Positions 45,960-56,284 of a DNA stretch of 64,000 nt are shown here, in pieces. Below the pieces are notes generated by a model, which was given only the letters and a program-made list of their open reading frames with translations, searched no databases and had not been told where the DNA came from. The translations under genes and the position numbers were made by a program. The DNA is taken from contig JAWZYU010000017.1 of assembly GCA_038380435.1 (NCBI GenBank), positions 21,637,283 through 21,701,282 of the forward strand, written 5' to 3'. Each line of letters opens with the position of its first letter. The first letter of the stretch is position 1. This stretch comes from Ryuthela nishihirai (taxonomy: Eukaryota; Arthropoda; Arachnida; Araneae; Heptathelidae).

Positions 45960-46218
45960 GGTGGTCATATTATTTTGATACTAGATCGTGTGGGCTCACT
46001 CACGGAAATATTGAGCGTGTGCAGTTACCGTTCACAGCAAACTGGAGCGTGTGCAGTTACCGTTCACAGCAAACTGGAGCGTGTGCAGTAACTGCACACG
46101 CTCCAGTTTGCTGTGAACGGTAACTGGAGCGTGTACAGTTGCTATACACGCTCCAGATATTTTTCCTGAATTCTTTAATCAACCATAGTGTTCGGATATT
46201 ATTTTGAGCGACTGACTG
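45960..46218 (+). mobile_element. Family-C compound element
   Basis: Starts GTGGTCATATTATT against the previous MITE, has the GTGCAGTTACC hairpin core, and ends GAGCGACTGACTG-TA. Confidence 0.8.
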
Positions 46219-46359
46219 TACCCGTCCAAGGTGCGAAATGCTGATGATCTGAAAATTCCTCTCTCTGATACAATTGCGACAGTTAACGAAGGCATGGCCT
46301 CAACTTGAACATCAGTTAGATGTGCTCCGTATTACAATGGGTGCTAACGTTGAAGTGTA

Positions 46360-47583
46360 CACTGAAGTGCCATTGAATTAGGGATAGGAGACGTTATCCA
46401 AATTCAGTACCGCAAGTCCTGCATTTGCGCGCATGCGTGGCTGAAACTCTGGTCGTATATAGCTGTCAGCTTTGGTTTCCCCAAGCATTCATCGTGAGAA
46501 GCGTAAAGGGAAACACCCGGATTGAGATGCATTTGACAGAGGACAGATCGTAGGTGCACGATCTGTCCTCCGAAATGTACACTCGATCTCCGAAATTGTC
46601 AACGAACTTGGATTTTCTCAAACGACAGTTTCAAGAGTGTTCTGGGAATATGAAAATTCCGGCAAAGAAACAAACACCCGGACAAACTGCAGAGGACGAC
46701 CAGCCTTGAATGATCGTGGGCTTCGCTGTCTGACCCGCATTATACTGACCAATAGGGGTCAGACATTATCTGAAATCATCTCCCATCTGAACGCATGTTC
46801 CAGCTGGGAAGTCAGTGCATGACCGTGCAATGCTCATTTCATCGTCTCGGCTTCTGGAGCCACCCACCTATGAGAGTCCCACTTCTAAAGGCACGACACC
46901 AGGCTCAACACCTTGCCTGGGCTAAAGAACATCGAAACTGGACCATCGAAAATTGGCAACGGATAACCTGGAGTGATGAATCTCGATTTAAATTTCATCA
47001 CGCCGATAGGAGACTGAGGATTTGGCGCCAACTCCCTGAAGCCATGGATCCTGCGTGTCAGATCGGAACAGTACAAGCTGGTGGTGGCTCAGTGATGGCC
47101 TGGGGTGTCTTCAGTTGGACGTCTGTGGGACTTTTGATACTTGTACCGACGACTCTCAATGCATCCCGGTACGTAGAACTCATGGCTGACCATTTACACC
47201 CATTTATGGCCATCATGCACCCCAATGGCGATGGCGTCTACCATCAAGACAACTGTTCATCTCACAGGTCCAGGTTGGCTACTGCATGGTTGCAGGAGCA
47301 TTCTGCTGACTTCGAAATAATGAATTGGCCACCTAGAAGCCCAGATTTAAATCCCATCGAAAATCTTTGGGATACCGTCGAGCAGAGTGTTCGGGCTCGT
47401 GTCCCATCAGCAATGATATTGAGAGAATTGTGGACAGCAGTGGAGGATGCATGGGTCGCCATACCTGTGGAACATTTACTCAAGCTTGTGGAGTCCTTGC
47501 CTCGTCGTGTGGCGGCCATTATCAAAGCCAGGGGGTCCAACACGTTACTAGATTGTTATTCCTAATTCAATGGCACTTCAGTG
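46360..47583 (+). mobile_element. Tc1-like transposon
   Basis: Terminal repeats CACTGAAGTGCCATTGAATT (left at 46360, mirrored at the right end to 47583), about 23 bp, inside TA duplications at 46358-46359 and 47584-47585. Length 1,224 bp with one transposase gene. Confidence 0.95.
46600..47565 (+). pseudogene. Tc1-like transposase, frameshifted
   Basis: The catalytic part (46795-47565) is open and shows D1 in TWSDESRF, D2 in YHQDNCSSH and E in SPDLNPIENLW. The D2-E gap is 36 residues rather than the 34 of classical Tc1. The N-terminal helix-turn-helix part lies in another frame (46637-46822, NCRGRPALNDRGLR with the GRP AT-hook-like motif), and a frameshift near 46800-46822 separates them; stops also cut the first 50 codons. 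Confidence 0.9.
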
Positions 47584-47585
47584 TA

Positions 47586-47867
47586 TAAACTCTGCGAGAG
47601 AAACTTCCTGAGTTGGATTATCAAATATCATACCTTTACAATACGTAGTTTTTTTTTTTATTTCAAATTTCTTGAGAAATTAAGCTATTTTAAACAACAT
47701 TTATAGTTAGAGTTTAGACGAAATGATGGCCCATGCTCTAAGAATCCTCAGCCACCATCCTCTCTTATCATCTGTTTCGTCGATCTTTTGAGTATCTTTA
47801 GTTATGAACGATTGAATAAATGATTATCCTCACAAAATCAACCGGCATTTGCATTCAAGAATCTATG
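47586..47867. other. Intron DNA without gene
   Basis: Nothing recognised. Confidence 0.4.
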
Positions 47868-47880
47868 CACATTGCCGGTT

Positions 47881-48430
47881 GGGTTGTTTTACCTCTGAGC
47901 GGCACTTTTTTGCACACCATGGGCTAAATGGCCAGGTCACATGGACCCCGAAGGCTCAGAGAAGGTTGGGATAGGGGACTCACTGGAACAGCTGTTGGGA
48001 GACAGATGGTAGCCTCCCGTCAAGGCCATCCAGCGAGTTCTTTAACGTTGGGTTGTTTTACCTCTGAGCGGCAAATTTTTTGCACACAATGGGCTAAATG
48101 GCCAGGTCACATGGACCCCGAAGGCTCAGAGAAGGTTTGGGGGAGGGACCCACTGGAACAGCTGTTGGGAGACAGATGGTAGCCTCCCGTCAAGGCCATC
48201 CAGCGTGTTCTTTAACGTGCACAGGGTATGGTTCTCCCGCACACGGGGCCACGGCTTAACGTCCCATCCGACGGACGGCGGCCTTTCCAAGCCCATCGGT
48301 GTCCCCTACTGACCGTGGGCAGGGCGGGGAATTTTGCGGAGATAAATCTCAACGCTGACCCAGCTGGGACTCGAACCTGGGAACTACAGATTACGAGCCT
48401 GGCGCGCTACCGACTGAGCCACCCCGGCCC
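47881..48430 (-). mobile_element. SINE-A dimeric form with target duplication around the whole dimer
   Basis: A 3' half (to 48048) is fused to a full copy (to 48430). CACATTGCCGGTT is found at 47868-47880 and 48431-48443, so the 550-bp dimer inserted as one unit. Confidence 0.94.
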
Positions 48431-48443
48431 CACATTGCCGGTT

Positions 48444-48879
48444 AACGTCTAGGCTAAGTTGGTTGCAGTTAAAGAAATCTAAGTACTGCTTGCCACAGGA
48501 GATGTTTCCGTACCGGGCGGCTATTTTTCAATAAAATGACCTTCAGTTACTGTAAAATGTCGTTAACTTTAGTAAATTAATCATTAATGACAAAAAGCAG
48601 ACCTCGAAAAGGAGCAGCTGATGCTCAAGTTCGCCCCGGAAAGAAAAAACAGTTAGCACCGGTCATCAACAGAAGTATGAATTATATTCATATGAAATCA
48701 CATGAATATAATTCATATAAATTCTGTTGGCTTAAAATACGATTCTTGCTCTTTATTTTTCTTAAAGTTAGTACTTAATTTTAAAACATTGAATACTCTT
48801 TTTATTCTAATACTAATAAATAAACTATTTTATATATACCGACTGATTTGCCATTAATCCTAGAGTAGAGGTTCAATTA
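48444..48879. other. Intron DNA without gene
   Basis: AT-rich; a palindromic ATTCATATGAAT region near 48680-48720. No gene seen. Confidence 0.4.
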
Positions 48880-49086
48880 CAACGTGGAGTACGCGGTAAA
48901 ATTTTTTGGGGTACGCCGTGAGGACTCAAAAGTCGCTCAATATATGTTATATATATATGTGTGTTTTATTTTATTCCCATTGTTATTATACTATAGCTAT
49001 AGTTTTATCTATCTATACAAGGAGTACGCCAGTCACATACACTTTTCCAGGGGGTACGTGAAGCATAAAGGATTGAGAACCACTGG
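48864..49086 (-). mobile_element. hAT-like non-autonomous element, simple copy
   Basis: Same element as 14302-17859 without amplification: minus-strand start CAGTGGTTCTCAATCC near 49086, GTACCCCCTGG block, and right end near 48864-48880. Confidence 0.8.
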
Positions 49087-49089
49087 TAT

Positions 49090-49625
49090 AGAGGCTGAGA
49101 AAACGGAATATTTTCGCTCTAAGGGATAAATAGCAAATTCTCATAACGTTGTGTAGGACTAATAATTTATTATTATTTCGATTTTCCAATCACCCATTAG
49201 AAAGAATTTCTATTCTTAAAGAAAGCAAATTTCGGAAAATGAAAATTTTCCTTTTATTTGAAAACGAGCATCCCATATTCGTCCGAGTCGATATGATATT
49301 TTTCTAGTTTATTATAATGATTAAATTAGATTGAAACATTTTGTTTGGAGAGATTTAGTAACTGAAATAAAGTTTATATGACTGCCTGATGTTGCCTGTG
49401 ATATTAGCTGTTTTGGGTTAGCAGAAAATTTAGAATATGTGCATTATATAGATGAATAGCTGAAATGAAATTTGAATTTGAACTATTTCCACTGCCTCAA
49501 AGATCAATTTCAATACGATTTGTAATTTTAAGAAGAAATATTATATTTATTCTTTTGGGGTTAGGTCTTTTGGGATCTTGGGTTTTTTCTTTTGTCTTTG
49601 TAATTTATCATCAGAATTTGAAAAA
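49090..49625. other. Intron DNA with old dispersed repeat
   Basis: 49140-49320 carries the GTGTAGGACTAATAATTTATT repeat piece also seen at 10113 and 29839. No gene seen. Confidence 0.4.
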
Positions 49626-49629
49626 TATT

Positions 49630-50105
49630 GAATGCTGGTATATTAACCATTTTTGATTGCTGGTATATTATGAAATCATTGATTGCTGGTATATTAACCA
49701 TTTTTGATTGCTGGTATATTATGAAATCATTCATTGCTGGTATATTATGAAATCATTGATTGCTGGTATATTAACCATTTTTGATTGCTGGTATATTATG
49801 AAAACATTGATTGCTGGTATATTATGAAAACATTGATTGCTGGTATATTATGAAATCATTGATTGCTGGTATATTATGAAATCATTGATTGCTGGTATAT
49901 TAACTATTTTTGATTGCTGGTATATTATGAAATCATTGATTGCTGGTATATTAACCATTTTTGATTGCTGGTATATTAAACATTTTTGATTTCTGGTATA
50001 TTATGAAATCATTGATTGCTGGTATATTAACCATTTTTGATTGCTGGTATATTAACCATTTTTGATTGCTGGTATATTAACCATTTTTAATTGCTGGTAT
50101 ATACA
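49630..50105. repeat. 24/26-bp minisatellite, about 19 copies
   Basis: Units GATTGCTGGTATATTA plus either ACCATTTTT or TGAAATCATT, in irregular order. Confidence 0.93.
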
Positions 50106-50137
50106 ATTGACAATTGACAACAAATTGATTGCTGGTA

Positions 50138-50342
50138 CAGTCGCTCAAAAAAGTATCCGAACACTATAGTTGATTACAGAATTCAGAAAAAATATCTGAC
50201 AACGATTTTTTAGAAATTAGTGATCTGGCAAACTTCGCGTCACGTGACACGAAGATCACTAATCTCTAAAAATATCGTTGCCAGATATTTTTTCTGAATT
50301 TTGTAATCAACCATAGTGTTCGGATATTTTTTTGAGCGACTG
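50138..50342. mobile_element. Family-C foldback MITE, complete
   Basis: 205 bp between TA at 50136-50137 and 50343-50344; 44 bp before exon 5, so it occupies the branch-point side of the intron. Confidence 0.92.
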
Positions 50343-50386
50343 TATATTAACCTGTTTGAACAATTTCTCTCTCCCCACAATTTTAG

Positions 50387-50626
50387 ATTCTTGGCAAAAC
50401 GAGGCAGGAGTTCCAGCACGAGAGCTGCACTCCGACTTCCCTCCTCTACAAACCCATCACTCATGTCCCGGTGTTTGTGGTGACCTTAGCCGCCGTCCAG
50501 CTGAGCCTCGGGATCCATCTGAGTCCTAACATGGGGATCGACACCGATTGCCCCAAGCAAGATGTCTATCAGTTTCGTCCACTCACCACAGTGCGCGTCG
50601 CAGGAGAGGCAGTCGCCACAGTGCTG
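50387..50626 (+). CDS. Lipid-transfer-like protein, visible exon 5 of 7
   Basis: The acceptor is AATTTTAG and the donor CTG|GTGAGT, phase 0 both ends, 80 codons. It encodes a cysteine-containing stretch, then a hydrophobic run (VPVFVVTLAAVQLSLGI) that could be a buried beta/amphipathic lipid-contact segment rather than a membrane anchor, then two conserved-looking cysteines and a second hydrophobic strand. GC content is clearly above the surrounding intron. Confidence 0.82.
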
Positions 50627-50775
50627 GTGAGTAAACCACTCCGAAGTCAGAAGTGACTTCTTTTATTGATTTGCTTCTGTTTAAACCTACATACGAATTT
50701 AGTGATTAATATGAACGATTTGGGAGAACCAGCAACTCTTTCTGGACATCATGTCTACTAGGTTTTTTTTTAGCT

Positions 50776-51209
50776 GTTAGCCCGGGTAAGGCATGGATGT
50801 TCGTGTTGTTTTCTGCTGAGGTCCTGCCATCCTCTCAGACCTTTTACTGTGGCATATAAACTGACAGGCTCCTGTCAGACCTCTGTGGAAAGCAGCTGCT
50901 TGAGGGGGTATTTATTTTTTATATAAATAGGAAAAATAAATAAATACCTCCTCAAGCAGCTGCTTGATGGGGTATTTATTTTTTTATATAAATAGAAAAA
51001 ATAAATAAATACCTCCTCAAGCAGCTGCTTGCCACAGAGGTCTGACAGGAGCCTGTCAGTTTATATGCCACAGTAGAAGATCTGAGAGGATGGCAGGACC
51101 TCAGCAGAAAACAACACGAACATCCATGCCTTACTCGGGGCTCGAACCCATGTCCCGTAGATCAGTAACCGAGCGCGCTAACCACTCGGCCACGGGACGG
51201 CAGTGTTAT
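50776..51209. mobile_element. SINE-B inverted cluster
   Basis: A + copy without head (50776-50925), a short tail-to-tail piece (50930-50990) and a full minus copy (50999-51209) with head GCGCGCTAACCACTCGGCC. The GCAGCTGCTT segments form inverted repeats. Confidence 0.85.
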
Positions 51210-51481
51210 ATAGCAGTTGTCCATTAAAATGCAGAACATCTGGAAGAGGGACAGAAGTTAATGATGAGGATTTTCGTGTGACATCGCAGGTGGTTTTACG
51301 TAAAAGTAAAATGATATACTTATTTCTGTAATTCATCATTTTCTTTATGATTTTTTATGACAAAAATCAAAATATTATTTTAACGAAAAAATCCAATATA
51401 TCTATGAAAATCAATCATAATATCAAAATATTATTTTCACGTAAAAATTATATTTTAATGCATTAATTAAATACTATTGGA
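51210..51481. other. AT-rich intron DNA
   Basis: No gene seen; short repeats of AAAATATTATTTT type. Confidence 0.4.
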
Positions 51482-51718
51482 TTGGGGGGCACGGATTGGC
51501 TGAGTAGATAATCTGTAGTTCCCAGGTTCGAGTCCCAACTGTTCCAGCGTTGAGATTTATCTCCGCTAATCCCCCCCCAACCCCCAACGGCTCAGAGAAG
51601 GTTGGGGAAAGGGATCTACTGGACAGTTGTTAGGAGACAGTTTGTTCTATAATTTTCACATGGTATAACTCTTCTGCACGCGTGAGAAAACAAAGTGCTG
51701 CACAGAGGTAAAACAACC
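51482..51718 (+). mobile_element. SINE-A, rearranged
   Basis: A head with box B (51482-51565), then a body piece in the opposite orientation (GGCTCAGAGAAGGTTGGGG), then a tail AACAACCTAGCC. Confidence 0.7.
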
Positions 51719-51802
51719 TAGCCAATTATTGGACTGATTTGTAAATAAAGCTTACAAAATATTCAGACTTACACAAAGGAGAATGCTTCATAATACAGAG
51801 AG

Positions 51803-52189
51803 TTGGGTTGTTGTTTTACCTCTGAGCGGCACTTTTTTTGCACACCATGGACTAAATGGCCAGGTCACAAGGACCCCGAAGGCTCAGAGAAGGTTGGGGG
51901 AGGAGACCCACTGGAACAGCTGTTGGGAGACAGATGGTAGCCTCCCGTCAAGGCCATCCAGCGTGTTCTTTAACGTGCACAGGGTATGATTCTCCCGCAC
52001 ACGGGGCCACGGCTTAACGTCCCATCCGACGGACGGCGGCCTTTCCAAGCCCATCGGTGTCCCCTACTGACCGTGGGCAGGGCGGGGAATTTTGCGGAGA
52101 TAAATCTCAACGCTGACCCAGCTGGGACTCGAACATGGGAACTACAGATTACGAGTCTGGCGCGTTACCGACTGAGCCAAACCCGCCTC
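51803..52189 (-). mobile_element. SINE-A, full length, with 12-bp target duplication
   Basis: TAATACAGAGAG at 51791-51802 and 52190-52201. Confidence 0.94.
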
Positions 52190-52201
52190 TAATACAGAGA
52201 G

Positions 52202-52566
52202 AAAGGAGTCAGACAAAGCTATAGTTATATAATAGAAGGAGATTGAAATTGGGATGAAACAACCACTTAATTACACCGTTACACACAGTTTAAATTTTCT
52301 ATGCCTTTGTTTCTCAAAGTTTTTCCTGTCTTGCCTAGTCGTGTTTGTTGAAGGCTGATCTCCTCCCCCCTCCCCCCCCGAGCAATGTCAATCAGCCTTC
52401 AACAACAAGCACAGAAACTACGCATACGTAAGATAAAGTGGCACAACTTATTAACTATTACTAGCAGATGCAAAAAGCATCTTCAAGAACATGAAGGCTA
52501 CAGACCATCAAAACTGGTCAAGGAAGAAGTGCCACCTTAGTCCCTGAGGAGACACACCTGTGCATT
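52202..52566. other. Intron DNA without gene
   Basis: A GTTGAAGGCTGAT / ATCAGCCTTCAAC inverted pair lies around 52350-52400; nothing else recognised. Confidence 0.4.
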
Positions 52567-52769
52567 CGGGTAGGGGGTGGCTCAATCGGTAGCGCGCCAG
52601 GCTCGTAATCTGTAGTTCCCAGGTTCGAGTCCCAGCTGGGTCAGCGTTGAGATTTATCTCCGCAAAATTTCCCCGCCCTGCCCACGGTCAGTAGGGGACA
52701 CCGATGGGCTTGAAAAGGCCGCCGTCCGTCGGATGGGACGTTAAGCCGTGGCCCCGTGTGCGGGAGAGT
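52567..52769 (+). mobile_element. SINE-A, 5' half only
   Basis: Head (TGGCTCAATCGG; GGTTCGAGTCC) and body to GTGTGCGGGAGAG, where it stops; followed by a GAGTTCTCTGCAGC duplication. Confidence 0.88.
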
Positions 52770-52845
52770 TCTCTGCAGCTGAGTTCTCTGCAGCAATCGA
52801 ATTGCCCTGCACAGCTCATTCAGGTTAATGCACAGGATTGAATTG

Positions 52846-53220
52846 GATTGTTTTACCTCTGAGCGGCACTTTTTTGCACACCATGGGCTAAATGGCCAGG
52901 TCACATGGACCCCGAAGGCTCAAAGAAGATTGGGGGAGGGGACCCACTGGAACAGCTGTTGGGAGACAGATGGTAGCCTCCCGTCAAGGCCATCCAGCGT
53001 GTTCTTTTACGTGCACAGGGTATGTCTCTACCACACACGGGGCCACGGCTTAACGTCCCATCCGACGGACGGCGGCCTTTCCAAGCCCATCGGTGTCCCT
53101 ATTGACCGTGGGCAAGGCGGGGAATTTTGCGGAGATAAGTCTCAACGCTGACCCAGCTGGGACTCGAACCTGGGAACTGAAGATTACGAGCCAGGCGTGC
53201 TACCGACTGAACCACCCCCA
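52846..53220 (-). mobile_element. SINE-A, full length
   Basis: Same head variant as 33388-33775 (CAGGCGTGCTACCG). Confidence 0.92.
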
Positions 53221-53294
53221 GTTCCAGTTTTCCAGAAACACCCCCAAAGGGATCTACTGGACAGTTGTTAGGAGACCATTCATCCATTCCAGAT

Positions 53295-53410
53295 CCCAGT
53301 TTTCTCTATACTTTACTGTTTATTGTGTCATATAAAAAGTCATTGTCACTCCAAGACTCGTTGCATTTCATTGTTGCGTTTTTGAGTTCCAGAATTTATA
53401 TTATGATTAG
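53295..53410. repeat. 115-bp unit shared with 33776-33890
   Basis: Differs by only a few bases from the 33776 copy; function unknown. Confidence 0.85.
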
Positions 53411-53836
53411 CGGCCTGGCGCGCTACCGACTGAGCCACCCCCGCCCCACGAGCGGGGGTGGCTCAGTCGGTAGCGCGCCAGGCTCGTAATCTGTAGTTCC
53501 CAGGTTCGAGTCCCAGCTGGGTCAGCGTTGAGATTTATCTCCGCAAAATTCCCCGCCTTGCCCACGGTCAATAGGGGACACCGATGGTCTTGGAAAGGCC
53601 GCCGTCCGTCGGATGGGACGTTAAGCCGTGGCCCCGTGTGTGGGAGAGACATACCCTGTGCACGTAAAAGAACACGCTGGATGGCCTTGACGGGAGGCTA
53701 CCATCTGTCTCCCAACAGCTGTTCCAGTGGGTCCCCTCCCCCAATCTTCTTTGAGCCTTCGGGGTCCATGTGACCTGGCCATTTAGCCCATGGTGTGCAA
53801 AAAAGTGCCGCTCAGAGGTAAAACAACCCAACCCAA
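53411..53836 (+). mobile_element. SINE-A inserted into the head of an opposite SINE-A
   Basis: A minus-oriented head fragment (53411-53452) abuts a full + copy (53453-53836). CCCGCCCCACGAG occurs on both sides (53440-53452 and 53837-53849), a 13-bp target duplication. The two heads form a long perfect palindrome. Confidence 0.9.
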
Positions 53837-53849
53837 CCCGCCCCACGAG

Positions 53850-54094
53850 TGACGGCTTCAACGGACACCAGGATACGTAATTCGACCTGGTAGTGCATCT
53901 TCGTTAGAACGCATATGAGAGAAAAGATATTTGTTTTACCATAAAGAGCCACCATAGGATTTGTTATGCTTTTTGAATTTCATTGTCCATAATAGTTTGA
54001 GATTACTTCCATTATGCAAATCACTTTCGGAAACTGTTTCATCTCAGTTACAGCTGAGTTACGAGTTCAGTTACCAATATTTCTCATTTTCCAG
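53850..54094. other. Intron end before exon 6
   Basis: No gene seen; includes the pyrimidine tract and acceptor. Confidence 0.5.
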
Positions 54095-54232
54095 TTCCTG
54101 AAAGCTGCAGTCAACTTGGGAGGGAACTTCAATTATCGTCTTCATTTCAATTTCGCTCCTTACCCCGACATGTGCCTGAATGGCGAATACGGTTTCGATC
54201 CCATGAGCATCAGCCTCGAGGCTTACTTTCAG
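54095..54232 (+). CDS. Lipid-transfer-like protein, visible exon 6 of 7
   Basis: The acceptor is TTTTCCAG and the donor CAG|GTGAGA, phase 0 both ends, exactly 46 codons. The peptide is beta-rich and aromatic (NFNYRLHFNFAPYPDMC) with a single cysteine. It joins in frame with the exons on each side. Confidence 0.8.
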
Positions 54233-55292
54233 GTGAGAGGGGATTTTTTTATTTCATTTTTCAAGTTCATTCCATTCAGTTACATTAAAATCCTTTTCGT
54301 GCTTAGAACGGTGCACATTTGAGTTTTTATTCAAATAACATTTAGTACTTACTGTTTCATTATTTACCTAAATAGCTAACATATGCAGATAAATAATAAA
54401 GACAGATAAAAAAAGAACTTTCCTTTAAACTAGCTTTTCTTTTTGAACTGAGTAATATTTTCCAGTATGTCTTCGTTTAGCCAAAAAACCTTCGAATTTT
54501 CTTTATTTACTATCAAAATACGTATTAAATAATAACAATTTTAAAGGAATAATGATGAAAAATAATTTGTATGATGTTCTAAAATAATAATAAATCTACT
54601 AAGTTGTTTATTATGTTCACAAGTTCCGATTTAACAAGGTTGACCAGAATTCCTTATTCCATGAAGTGTCCCATTAAATGATTTAACAGGATGCCATTTC
54701 TCCCGTTTTTCGTTTATTTTTCTATTGGTTTGAAAATATAATGCTTGTTTGCTTTGGAAGAAAAAAAACTAAGCAAAAATTTATATATTATTTTCTGGCA
54801 ATTAATATATCCTTTGCCTTCCCTCGTGTGTTTTCTTGTAAGCATTATTCTGTAAGCCCTTCGAGCGTCCCCTTTTTTTTATACAAGGATAAACTCAAAA
54901 TGTCCCATTTTTCATTTCCAAAATCTGGTTCCCCTAGACGTAACCCACTGTTTACGGAAAATAAAAGTTTCCATTTTTTTTCCCGTAATCGTGAATTTTG
55001 AGGTCGAAATCAGACATTCACCTTCATAAGAAATAGAAAGCTGCCGGTCGAAACGGAAAATTCTTATTTCATAATGACTTTTAAGACATGACACAATCAG
55101 TATTATTGGTCTTCAATCTGTATTATTGGTATACTTCGAATTAGTAAATAATAAGCTCATTGTTTCGTTATTTTACCGAAATGGTATGAATTCTAATGAG
55201 TCATAATAGGGCAAATCGGTGAATTTTTTACGCAATGTCTGTAAGATTCCAATAGCGTAACTAATACAATGCGAGGTGAAATATTGCATAGA
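54233..55292. other. AT-rich intron DNA
   Basis: No gene or clear repeat seen over about 1 kb. Confidence 0.5.
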
Positions 55293-55503
55293 ACAGTGGT
55301 TCTCAACCTTTCATGGTTCACGTACCCCCTGGAAATGTATATGTAACTGGCGTACCCCTTTGTATAGATAAATAAAACTATAGTTATAGTATAAGAATGG
55401 AAATAAAATAAAACACTGACCTGTTACTAGATCTAACGACTTTTGAGCTCTCACGGCGTACTCCAAAAATTTTACCGCGTATACCACGTTGAGAACCCCT
55501 ACA
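55293..55503 (+). mobile_element. hAT-like non-autonomous element, simple copy
   Basis: CAGTGGTTCTCAACC to GTTGAGAACCCCTA, about 210 bp, the unamplified form of 14302-17859. Confidence 0.85.
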
Positions 55504-55795
55504 CTAGAGGAAAGAAAAAAATACTCTAATGTCTCAAGTTATCGAAAAAAATATTATTATCTTATCAATATTTTATAGAAGCAAACAGATTTTAATTACT
55601 AGGAGAATTTAATTTAATACGATATGCAATGATATTTATTTAATTTAAAAAAAAAGAAAGAAAAAAGGTACTTCCTACACAAAGGACACAGATAACCTAG
55701 AATCTATATTAGGTTTGTCCTGGTTTTTCAAACAACATAAAAACACACAAGGACATACCCAGCTGGTCTTAGCAGTCAGTTACGCTAACCACTAG

Positions 55796-55944
55796 AGCAG
55801 TGGTTCTCAACCTTTTATGCTTCACGTACCCCCTGGAAAGGTATATGTAACTGGTCACGTGACACGAAGGTTGCCAGATCACTAATCTCTAAAAATATCT
55901 TTGCCAGATATTTTTTCTGAATTCTGTAATCAACCATAGTGATA
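55796..55944. mobile_element. Fused fragments of the hAT-like element and family-C MITE
   Basis: The first 55 bases are the CAGTGGTTCTCAACC end; from 55855 a family-C right arm (GTGACACGAAGGTTGCC) follows and stops before its terminus. Confidence 0.8.
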
Positions 55945-56077
55945 GTGTAAGAAACGAAAAAGCATGAATGCACTTCTATATTGTCTTGTCTTTGTATTGT
56001 TTGTTACTTAACTCTTACGTAGAAATAGGAATTTTGTCTTTTTTTTTTAACTAACGACAGCGATTGACATTTTTCAG

Positions 56078-56284
56078 ATATGGAATATTTTCAAGGAGAG
56101 TTGGAACACACCTAATTTCTGGCAACCCAACTTTCTGAAATGGCAAGTGTCTCGTGGTTCGCAGTCCCTCTGGTTCAACAATACTTGTGTCTTCAACTTA
56201 CCTACTATTACCACTACTACTACATCCACTTCTCGCCCTGACAGATCTGAAGATGAAAATTTCATCCCCGTTGTTGAGGATTGA
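56078..56284 (+). CDS. Lipid-transfer-like protein, terminal exon with stop
   Basis: The acceptor is TTTTTCAG in phase 0; 68 codons then TGA at 56282-56284. It is Trp-rich (five W in the first 50 residues), ends its folded part with an N-N-T-C motif that includes an N-glycosylation sequon, and finishes with a Thr-rich tail and acidic C-terminus. With the six upstream exons the total is exactly 552 codons, so no frame is lost in the visible part. The polyadenylation site is not assigned. Confidence 0.8.
   Translation: MWNIFKESWNTPNFWQPNFLKWQVSRGSQSLWFNNTCVFNLPTITTTTTSTSRPDRSEDENFIPVVED

Noticed and set aside
54741..55001. 86-residue plus-strand frame
   Set aside because: Low-complexity, Phe/Lys-rich translation of AT-rich intron; no splice or homology support.
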